DNA from: Cadophora sp. MPI-SDFR-AT-0126
Taxonomy: Eukaryota > Ascomycota > Leotiomycetes > Helotiales > Ploettnerulaceae
Assembly: GCA_020747065.1 (NCBI GenBank)
Contig: JAGMVK010000006.1
Span: forward strand, 744,001-808,000
Direction: 5' to 3'
Length of the DNA: 64,000 bases
Part shown: positions 45,278-55,447 of the stretch, piece by piece
Layout of the letters: every line of letters begins with the position of its first letter
Numbering within the stretch: position 1 is the first letter of the stretch
Position numbers and translations under genes: made by a program
The notes under the pieces: model-generated
Told to the model about the DNA's origin: nothing
The model's input: the letters and a program-made list of their open reading frames with translations, nothing else
The model's database searches: none

Positions 45278-46674
45278 TTTTTGGAAGATGTGGACTGGTA
45301 TTCGTAGATCGGATTGTGGTTGGATTGGATGTGATGTGTTGGAGGCGGGTGTTTCGCAGAGGGAAGCAAGGAATGAGCATTATGATCTGGTGGAGGGAGA
45401 CTTCAAAGTAATATACTCCCCAATCGCCAAGCTTCGAGAAGGTTTCTTCTAACCAAGGGGGTAATTTAGAGTAAGACTTTCACGGTTGTAATGGATTTAC
45501 CGTAAAGCACGGTTGCGGACTTTGATGCGTAGACTGTTAACAGCGTTGAGTTGGAGATGTTTCAGTACGGGAAACGTGCACGCCATGTGGCTCATGCAAG
45601 TTGCTGACAGCTAGAAGGACACCGAGTTTCTTTTGGTGGACGCCGAGTTGCGCCGGCTTGGTGCACTAGAAATCTTTAGTAGAACAAATAGGGTTGCCGA
45701 TAGCCCCTGAAACCTGCCAGCGCTAGGCTGAACTCCCTGTACTGTTCTGTAGCGTAGAACTACAGCTGTAGAATAGGGCGAGAGTAAAAGCGAAAGGGAG
45801 ACTGGACCTTGACGTGATAAATCCGAAAATCCTAGCCTGTCTACTTTCAAGACTTCTCAATTAGTGCCAAGCAGGCTTTCTTACCCCTTGAACTTTCTCG
45901 CACGTTAGAAGCTGCAGGTTCAAAAGCGTCGATGAATTCCATCCCCTTAACTGCCAGAAGCACAAATCGCACACTTCTCTTAAGGGGCTTCAGGGCGTTG
46001 CTATCACTACAGGGTCCGTGGTGTTCTTCGCTTAATTTAGGGCATCACTACGGGGGCCTTTTAGGCTTTCGGCCTTATGGCAGTTTAGGGGATACAGCAA
46101 CGCATCGCTGCGGTGAATTATATCCTTAACCTATCGTCAAAGGTAGGCTAAGATAGGGTAGGATACCTTTAAGCAGAGTCAAATAGCCTATCTTCAAGGT
46201 TCGACAACCACAGTTGCCGGAGACCTTGCCCTATATGCTCAACTAAAGCCCTCCGCTGACTCATGTGGATCCTCAGGCTATGTCTAAGCTCACCTGCTCC
46301 TGTTGATATGAACATGGTCAACGCCGCCTTCAAACTATAACCTGACGGCGTTTCCGACGTTAATGCTGGGACTGTAGGGTAGAGAAAAAGGATATTATGT
46401 TCTAGAGTGGTAGCTAGTTGAACGTTCATCACGAGAGAACCCCAGAGGATGTTTCCGGAGACTCAAGCATCGCCGGACGCTATCCTGAAGCGGCAGTCTC
46501 ATACATGGTCACAGAAATACTAAAGAGCATTAAGTTTCTATTTCAATTCTGGTACTAGTCTGAAAGAACAGCTCTGAAATCCATTTACTACTCCCAGAAC
46601 CTCACCATCTGTGAAGCCAACTCCGAGCCTTCGCTCTCGCTACCTCGCTCACTCAACGGGAGAGAAAATAGCCT
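45278..46674. other. Intergenic, 1.4 kb
   Basis: An open minus-strand frame at 46169-46432 (87 codons) shows no recognisable domain. Otherwise nothing; the 45.9-46.15 kb stretch looks repeat-like (several GGGGC and TTTAGG motifs) but no second copy was noticed. Confidence 0.4.
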
Positions 46675-47800
46675 CTACATAGACCTATTCGCATACGGTC
46701 TGGGCACCTTCCCGTCCAACAACTCCACCACGAATTCCTTGAAAGTGGTCGGCTTGAAATCAGGATAGAGCTCCCTTGCGTCCAAATACCCAAGGTACTT
46801 TGCATACTCAGGTGTGTTGTCTCCACGGACGTACTTGCTGTAGGAATACTGAGCGGACATGACTCCGAACCTGATTCGAATATTTGATGGGTCTTTGGCA
46901 TATAGATCGGCCAGCTGGTGTGATTTTGCTTCGGTTTCTTCATTCGGGACCTTTGATACGATCAGCATACTGCAAATCAGGGAGATGGTAGTACGTACAT
47001 AGATTCTCTCCAATTTCTCCCCTGAAACTTCCTCCATGATATCATAGATATCGTTATCGGAGAGAAGATCTCCCCAGCCATAAACATATTTGTTCAATGT
47101 CCTCTCGTCATTCACAATAAGAGCAACAAACTTTCCGATATCCCGAATGTCGGTAACCAAGTTCCGCACTTTGCCGTCGCCGTGAAGGGGCATCTGCATG
47201 CCTGGGAAAATGGCATTGTCCGTTCTTCCGGATGGAAGACGAGGGAACGAGAGCTGATACCAGAACCCAACATCTATGAAGGTGTATCCAAGGAACAATT
47301 TCAGGATGAGCTTATGAACTTCCTCTTTCTATTTTGTTTCATTAGTAGAAGTCAAGGCATGCAAATGTCCTTACTCACCTCGTCACGCAACACCATCACG
47401 CCACCAGGAGGAGCAATCGAAGCAAAGTCGCAGGGCACGAATCTCTTCACCCCAGCTTTCTTCGCAGCAGTGATAAGATTTATCTGGTCCAGCTGCGCTG
47501 TGCCACCAATAGCACTGATGAGGATATCTGTTCCTGTAATTACGGGAACGAGCTCGTCTATTGGGCTGCTAACATCTGCAACCAGAATCTTCACGCCTCT
47601 CTTCGTAAGCTCTTTCACGCCCGGTTTCTCTGCTGAGGCGAGACGGACTAAAGCCGTAACCTCCTGTATTCTGCTGTGAGGTTTTGATCGCAATTGGGGC
47701 TGAAGTGACATACGAATGTACCACGTTCGAGAAGACCATTAAGGATAGAACCACCAGTCTCTCCTGTTGCTCCAATTAGCAGAACTGTTTGTTTACTCAT
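46675..47800 (-). CDS. NmrA-like/isoflavone-reductase-type NAD(P)-binding protein, 325 aa
   Basis: Four exons: 47800-47714, 47663-47379, 47328-46999, 46950-46675 (978 nt). The last intron is 48 nt and in frame, so reading through it yields a longer protein; removing it gives RIYVPNEETEAKSHQ, closer to the family. The Rossmann motif GATGETGGSI is at residues 10-19; VKRFVPCDFASIAPPGG and GFWYQLSFPRLPSG follow, then the C-terminal RGDNTPEYAKYLGYLDARELYPDFKP. Members bind NADP and act as reductases or redox sensors. Its neighbours, an aldo/keto reductase and an ABC pump, suggest a tailoring or detoxification role, but nothing in the sequence fixes the substrate. A TATAAAG lies about 70 nt upstream of the ATG. 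Confidence 0.9.
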
Positions 47801-47868
47801 GGTGGAATTAGAGTGAGTGAAAGGCAGGACTGATTGATGTTGATGGGGTGACTTGGACTCCGCACAGT

Positions 47869-47875
47869 CTTTATA
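47869..47875 (-). promoter_or_regulatory. TATA box of the NmrA-like gene
   Basis: TATAAAG on the minus strand about 70 nt upstream of the start at 47800. Confidence 0.45.
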
Positions 47876-48189
47876 GCTTTCCAGTATATGTACTGTGCCA
47901 TTTGTTAGTCCGCAGCATGCCAGCACTTCCACGAGCTTTCATCCCAATCCCTTATGTCCCACATCCAACGCATGAATCAGGTTCCATACTAGCACCACAA
48001 AGAGTCCATCAGCAACCACTCGGAATGGTTTCTTAGTCAAGCCACCGCTGCCAGCATTTTGCAAGGGCATCCCTTCCATTGCATAGATCTAGGGTTTTCC
48101 AGAGAAGTTTGGTGGTTGGGGAGGCACTTTAGCCCTTTAGTGGGGTGTTCGGAGACTTTTGAAAGGCAGCACACATGTGCGACATTTGC

Positions 48190-48215
48190 GTATTCGAGTT
48201 CGAGTTCGAGTCAAG
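48190..48215 (+). repeat. Short TTCGAG tandem in the ABC promoter
   Basis: TTCGAG repeated directly three times, then degenerate copies (CCGAGTCGATCC, CTCGAATCCGAG) to about 48265. It lies 260-330 nt upstream of the ABC start and might be a regulator-binding array. Confidence 0.5.
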
Positions 48216-48523
48216 TCTCGTACCCGAGTCGATCCAAGCTCGCACTCGAATCCGAGCCCATGCGGGTTTATGCCAAGGCCAATAACTTGGCTGGCCGGAA
48301 GCGGAAATCGTTCGCTCCGACCGTGACTTAAGATTGGGAAAACAACATTGCTCTCAGTCCCCATTCTATGTTCCGATCTGAGACTTCTCTCTTCTTCACT
48401 GGAATCACTACAACAAGAATGCTGAAATACCGACAGCGTCACCAGTATCCGATTTCGTTTCTACACAGCTAGCCATTTCTTTCATTCGAAACGCACTCGC
48501 CAGTTCCATACCAGAGGAGCAAG

Positions 48524-51500
48524 ATGGCAGCATCTTTGCCGTTCGGCGCCGCTGCTCTGTCCCATGGTGTCGTGAACGATATGACACAGGTCAGTTCTAG
48601 CGATGATACCGTAGGAACTAGCACTGTGAAGACAGAGTACTCCGAGAATGAAAAAGAGGATCTAGGCGATTCAGTCACGAAGCTTGCCAGAACCTTCACA
48701 CAGCACTCGGTCAAGAATGGCCACGGACAGTACATCAATCCGTTCGATACATCCGATGATCCTGCGCTGGATCCCCAATCAGGTCAATTCAATCAACGGG
48801 CCTGGATCAAGACTGTCATGGGTATTGCTTCCCGAGACCCAGAGCGTTATCCATCCAGGGTTGCAGGTGTGTCATACAAGAACCTCAACGTACATGGGTT
48901 TGGTGAGCCTACGGACTATCAAAAGACTTTCGGCAATTACCCTCTGGCAGTCTCTAGCCTTTTCAACAAGCTGCGAGGCGAGAATGGAAGGACCAAGATT
49001 CAAATTTTGCGAAATTTCGATGGGTTGATCAAGAGCGGCGAGATGTTGGTGGTGCTGGGTCGGCCCGGAAGGTTTGTTACTTGACGTTCTTTAAACTTGA
49101 AAGTAGCTGACAATAAGCATAGTGGCTGCTCTACACTACTGAAGACCATTTCCGGAGAAACCCATGGCTTCTTCATCGATCAAGCATCCGAAATTAATTA
49201 CCAAAGTAAATAAGTCTTCTTGGTTGTTTTAACAGGGAACTGACCACCCTCAAGGCATCCCAATGGAAACAATGCACACAAACTTCCGTGGTGAAGCCAT
49301 ATACCAGGCAGAAGTCGACGTTCACTTTCCTCAAATGACAGTGGGCCAAACACTTGGGTTTGCTGCGGTGGCCAGGGCTCCTAGCAATCGGATCCCAGGC
49401 GTCACACGTGAACAATATGCAGCGCACGTAAGGGATGTAGCAATGGCCGTGTATGGATTGACACACACATTCAACACCAAAGTTGGGAATGACTTCGGTT
49501 GGTCGGCCATACTACGCCTACAGTTTTGATGCTAATCATTCCAGTTCGTGGTATTTCTGGGGGCGAGCGAAAGCGTGTCAGCATTGCCGAAGCAGCGTTG
49601 GGCGGTAGCCCACTACAGTGTTGGGACAATAGTACCAGAGGCCTGGATAGTGCAACTGCTCTAGAATTCGTCAAGTCTCTGCGCCTATCTGCTGAGTTGA
49701 CTGGTGCCACGTGTGTCGTAGCAATTTACCAAGCTTCGCAAAGCATCTATGATGTAGGTCAATGCCTTCTTCCCAAGTGCAGATTTACTAAACTTTCGTT
49801 AGACCTTTGATAAAGTCTCACTTCTCTACGAAGGCCGGCAGATATATTTTGGTCACAAGGATGCTGCCAAGGAGTTCTTCCTGCAGATGGGTTTCATCTG
49901 CCCTGAACGGCAGACTACGGCCGATTTCCTTACCTCATTGACCAGTCCATTGGAAAGAATTGCTCACAAAGGCTGGGAAGCACGTGTTCCACAAAGCCCA
50001 GAGGAGTTCGAGCAGCGTTGGCTCAAAAGTGCCGATCATCAGCGGTTGGTCGAAGAAATCAACGCATACAACCAGGAATTCCCTATCGATGATGGCCACC
50101 ACCTGGCCACGTTTCGAAATGCTAGGAGAGCGCAGCAAGCAAAGCATCAACGTATCGAATCCCCATACACCATCTCCATTGTCATGCAAATCAAGCTTTG
50201 TATGCGGCGAGCTTTCTGGAGGCTGAAGGTGACATGACCTTGATGCTCACAGGCGTCATCGGTAATTCTATAATGTGCTTGATTGTCGCCAGTGTTTTCT
50301 ACAATTTAAAAAATGATACCAGCTCATTGTTCAACCGTGGTGCGCTGCTTTTCTTCAGCATCTTGCTCAATGCGTTCTCTTCTATGCTGGAGGTATGCGA
50401 ACACCGCCTCTTTCTCGGACGATTTACTGATCATATGATAGATTCAAACTTTGTACGCTCAACGGCCAATCGTGGAGAAGCAAGCAAAGTACGCCTTCTA
50501 CCACCCAGTTGCGGAAGCTATTGCCTCTATGATTTGCGATCTGCCACAGAAGATCGCAACCTCGATCACTACCAACCTGATCATCTATTTCATGACTAAT
50601 CTACGACGAACTCCGCAAGCGTTTTTTACGTTCTTTCTATTCAGCTTCGCTGTTGTCTTAGCTATGTCTATGGTTTTTCGTTCTATAGGAGCATTATCGC
50701 GGACTGTATCGGAGGCTATGGCTCCTTCCGCTGTTCTCATCTTAGCACTTGTCACCTATACTGGATTCACAATCCTAGTCAGGGATATGCGACCTTGGTT
50801 TCGATGGATCAATTATTTAAACCCCGTTGCATACGGCTTTGAAGCTTTGATGATCAATGAATTCCACGATCGGAGAATCCCCTGCGCCAGGTTCGTACCA
50901 GATGGACTGGGGTATCTCGATGCCCTACCGGACCAAAGGATCTGCTCTACTACTGGTGCCTCCGCAGGCGCAGACTTCGTCGATGGTGACACCTTTTTGA
51001 GTGTCAATTACCAATATTCGTATTCACACCTGTGGAGGTAAGGATGTCCTCAACTCCTGCCAGGGCGCACCACTGACTTGTACAGAAACTTCGGTATCAT
51101 CATCGCACTCACGATCTTCTCATGTGCTTTTTATCTAACCTGTACCGAGTATATCAGCGCTAAGAAGTCCAAGGGAGAAGTTTTGTTGTTCCCTCGGACC
51201 AAAGTACCCAACATCAAGAGGTCGAAAAATGACATCGAAGAAGTTTTTCCAGGCAGAGTCCAGCAGGACATGGTGACCCCCGTAAAGACGGAAACCCACA
51301 CGCCAGTCAATATTCAGAGACAAACTGCTATATTCCATTGAGATAGTGTCACCTACGACATCAAGGTCAAGAAAGAACCTCGAAGACTCCTAGACAGCGT
51401 GGATGGCTGGGTCAAGCCTGGAACATTAACAGCACTCATGGGTGTGTCAGGGGCCGGAAAGACCACCCTGCTGGACGTTCTCGCCTCTCGTGTAACAATG

Positions 51501-53294
51501 GGAGTTGTTTCAGGGCATATGTATGTCGATGGTCGAAACCGGGATTCTGGCTTCCAACGAAAGACCGGGTACGTTCAACAACAAGACCTCCATTTGGCAA
51601 CCTCTACTGTTCGCGAAGCTCTCGTGTTCTCGGCTCTGCTTCGTCAACCACACTCTATCCCACGCGAAGAACGTATCACGTATGTTCAGGAAGTTATTAC
51701 ATTACTCGAAATGGAATTATATGCCGACGCTATCATCGGCGTGCCAGGTGAAGGTCTCAACGTGGAGCAACGCAAGCGTTTGACTATCGGTGTCGAAATG
51801 GCAGCAAAGCCGGCCCTTCTCCTCTTTCTCGATGAGCCTACTTCTGGACTGGATTCTCAGACTGCATGGTCTATTTGCAGTCTACTGCGTAAGCTCGCAA
51901 ATAGTGGGCAAGCTATTCTTTGCACGATCCACCAACCTTCAGCAATCCTTTTCCAAGAATTTGATCACTTGCTATTCTTGGCCAAGGGTGGCCGCACAGT
52001 CTATTTCGGAGACATCGGCAAAAACAGTGAAATTCTTACATCTTACTTTGTTGCCAATGGTGCCCGCGCTTGTGGTGTTGACGAGAACCCAGCCGAATGG
52101 ATGCTCGATGTTATCGGTGCTGCGCCTGGGTCAGACACGAAGATTGACTGGGTCAATGCCTGGAACAGATCGCCTGAACGTACTAAGATCAAGAGTCAGC
52201 TCGCCATCATGAAAGCTGAGCTCTCTCTCAAACCACTCGCCAACGATGATCCGGATGCACTTAAGGAATATGCGGCACCATTTGCTTCGCAACTGCCAGT
52301 CGTCTTGACTCGAGTCTTTGAACAGTACTGGCGGACGCCCTCTTACTTGTACTCGAAGCTCCTCTTGGCCACCGCTGCGTCAATGTTCATTGGGTTTTCA
52401 TTCTGGGACACCCCAGTGTCACTCCAAGGATCCCAAAACCAACTATTCAGTATCTTTATGCTCTTCACTATCTTTGGCAACCTGGTACAACAAATTATGC
52501 CCCACTTCGTCACGCAACGCTCTTTATATGAAGTCCGCGAACGGCCGTCAAAAACCTATTCGTGGCAAGTCCTTATCACGAGCAATATCATCGTTGAGCT
52601 CCCATGGAATACTCTCGCTGCAGTGCTGATCTTTGTCTGCTTTTACTATCCTATTGGGATGTATAAGAACGCAGTTTTTGCAGGGCAAACGACCGAACGA
52701 GGCGGACTCTTCTTTCTCTTCATCTGGGTCTTCCTCATGTTTACATCAACTTTCACCGATCTCGTGATTGCTGGGATTGAGAGCGCAGAAGAAGGCGGTA
52801 ATGTTGCGAATATGCTTTTTTCCATGTGTCTGATCTTCTGCGGTGTACTTGCGAGTCCCGATGCCTTACCCGGCTTCTGGATATGGATGTACCGTATCAG
52901 TCCATTCACTTATTTGGTTGACGGTATTCTTTCCACTGGGTTGGCTAATACGCTTGTTACATGCTCCAATATCGAATTTCTCCATTTTGCTCCGTTGAAC
53001 GACATTACATGTGGGAAATATTTGCAAGACTATATCTCGGTATCAGGCGGATACTTGTTGAATCCTGAAGCCACTTCAGATTGTCAATTTTGCTCCGTCC
53101 GGGACACAAATTCTCTGCTTGCTGGAATGAGTTTAAGTTACGAATTAATGTGGAGGAACTTCGGCACCATGTGGGCCTTCATCACTTTAAATGTGTGCGG
53201 AACATATTTGATGTACTGGTGGACTCGCGTCCAAAAACCCCAAAAGGAGGAGCAAGGTGATCCTACTGTCCCAGCTACTGCTGGTGACGCATGA
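48524..53294 (+). pseudogene. PDR-type (ABCG) full-length multidrug ABC transporter with two lesions
   Basis: Plasma-membrane efflux pump organised NBD-TMD-NBD-TMD. Exons 48524-49071, 49123-49205, 49255-49497, 49545-49753, 49803-50392, 50442-51037, 51086-53294. NBD1 has the variant Walker A GRPGSGCST formed at a splice, then [17 protein letters not shown] and [18 protein letters not shown]2 has [22 protein letters not shown] and [17 protein letters not shown]. Hydrophobic TMD segments follow each. Two faults: at 50228-50229 the frame shifts (RLK then GDMTLML reads only with one more G), and TGA at 51339-51341 replaces the Trp expected in IFHWDSVTYD just before NBD2. Exons total 4478 nt; adding one base gives 1492 codons, the family norm, so nothing else is missing. 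Decay is recent or the bases are errors. Lies between an NmrA-like reductase and unannotated sequence. Confidence 0.9.
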
Positions 53295-55447
53295 GAGTCG
53301 TTCGACCCACGTTATTCCAAACCACTGCAGATATATAGTCTGGTTTATCTCCGGCAGGGTGTTCGGGACGGCAAGTCTTTCCAGTCAATTTTCTTTCCTT
53401 TGTTAGCATCAGTGAGAGAGAAGGACGGATTCCGAGCTGGCATGTTTTTAGTTTGAATTGTGTGTACAATAGAAATGAGAAACCATCAATGTCTGACAGA
53501 TAGATCATTTACTAATTAAACGTTGATAGAGCTCAGGAATGTGATGTCTCTGACGAGAAGGTTCCCCGACTGGGGACAGGAGACATGTACGTAGTGAAAC
53601 AACGCGAGCTACTCATGCGAGCGGGAGTTACGCTAAGTTAAATTATATAAAAGACTAAGGCAGTAAGAAAGAATCTTAGTCTATATGACTAGGTCCTTGG
53701 ATATCTATCTAACTGCAGATAGGTATAGACAACATGGGCAAAAGTGAATGAAAGTAAACACAGGAGTGACAGCCGTGAAGCAACTTCCAATGGCAGTATA
53801 GGCCATCCCATATACAGAAATACCCTCTATGAATGGGCTGGTAAATTTTCTTTATTGGATGAATTTTGTTTTTTTACGCGCTATCATTGAATTTGAGGAG
53901 CGGAATTGAATCCTATTATATAGCGACAAACGAGTCTCCGCGTCGACCTCGCTTAGCTATCGCGCGCAAATTTCAGGCCCCACAAAGCCCCCCTCGATCA
54001 TCTGCTTTGACTCGAGATCGTCTTGCCTCCACATCTTCGACCATACTTTTTTTGGTCAAACTATCGGTCGACACAATAAATATCATACAGACCCATCATC
54101 ACAGAACCCCAGTGCACTGCTGTGCCAACTAATCAACATGTTCTCGTTCTCTTACTCGGGGAGTTCTCGAGTCCCAGACGGCTTTCCTCACTTCTGCAAT
54201 CATTTCCCGAGTACGTTTCAGTCGGTCATTAGCAGATATAGAACGGCTACGAGAGTTATGTAAACAGATCATAGTCCCCTTCTGTAGATCCCCAGTTAGA
54301 TCACTGAGAGGTCCCGAACCCCAGAATCTGCGCGCGACAAGGGCACAGGCCGAGATGTTTATTGCGTACAAACTCAGCTTGGACTACCACGCAGACTGTC
54401 TCGACTTTCTCGATCGTCGGCGAGGCCGTCAAAAGCTGAACAAGGAGGCAGGCACGATCGAAGGGTGGGAGGTGTCGTATAACCTCGGATACCACCGCAT
54501 CCGCCCATTCGAAAGCTTCAGGCGGACTCGCACATCCCAGGTATTCTCGTCGTTGCCGTCTCAGCTCTCATGTGAGCAGCTGTCGCGATCCAATCGGCAC
54601 ATCCTCAGCAGATCCAAGCAATGCTCCTCGCAGAGCGTCGCATCATCTTGCCGTCTCGAACCAGCCCAGATCCGCGCAATCATGGCGAATGCAGAGTGTA
54701 CTGCGGCAAGACGAGACTCACCGAGGTAGATTTCGACACGTCATTCACCAGCGGCGAAGCTAGGCAGAGGCCAGGCCATGTTGTCGTGAGGCATTATTGT
54801 GCTGCAACGGGTGCAGGGCGAGTCCACAACATCTCAGTCTTCGGGGCTCCTTGCTACGAGGGATGGTGATGGTGCGACGACGAGGCATATTGCGAGAAGG
54901 TTGACACGCTGCGAAGCTCGTAACTTAGCCAATGCGAGGCAGATTGTGAGGAGCTCTGTGTCACAGCTGCTCAGCAGCATTGAAGTTATAAGGGGCGATC
55001 GTAGATTCTAGTTGAAGCTGCCCTACAACTTGTTGGCGTAGTCTTCTCAGCTGTAGCGTGGCCGATCAGGGGAGCCTAGTAGGAAGGCATGTGATCTAGG
55101 CAGAGGGGCCGAATGCGTATAAAAAACGAGCATCGAGCGTCCCGGAGGTAGAGGTGGAGATTTCAGGGTTGTTGGAAAGGAAGGAGGATGAGCAGGCGAT
55201 GGAGCCGCCAGAATTTTATACCCCGCGAAAGCGGCGGTGGGCCCGTGTGCACGCCTTGGGCAGCTTTGCAAACCATACAGACTCGTCGATCGACTGCCAT
55301 TGAGGTGTAGTATTGTGCGTATCTGAGTATAAAGTCTTGTGGCAGATAATAGCTAATTGAGTGTATAACAGATCGGTATGTGCTTGCATATATTGAAATT
55401 AAATTTTGCGAGGTTAGTAAGTCGTTTGGTGCGACTTGTTATGATTA
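53295..55447. other. Gene-poor GC-moderate stretch before a transposon
   Basis: About 2.1 kb. Frames at 54129-55011 on both strands (for example GECRVYCGKTRLTEVDFDTSF on plus) look semi-coding but no domain was recognised and they are interrupted. Reported as unassigned. Confidence 0.4.

Larger units (their letters stand above)
47801..48523. other. Divergent promoter region of NmrA-like and ABC genes
   Basis: Contains a TATA box for the NmrA gene and, at about 48185-48265, repeated TTCGAG/TCGAGT units. No coding sequence recognised. Confidence 0.5.

Noticed and set aside
41053..53294. Secondary-metabolite gene cluster
   Set aside because: Tailoring-type enzymes and a pump are present but no backbone synthase or cluster regulator; the term would overstate the evidence.
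54355..54729. Open plus-strand frame of 124 codons
   Set aside because: Overlaps other frames of similar length on both strands, no domain, and no supported splice structure.
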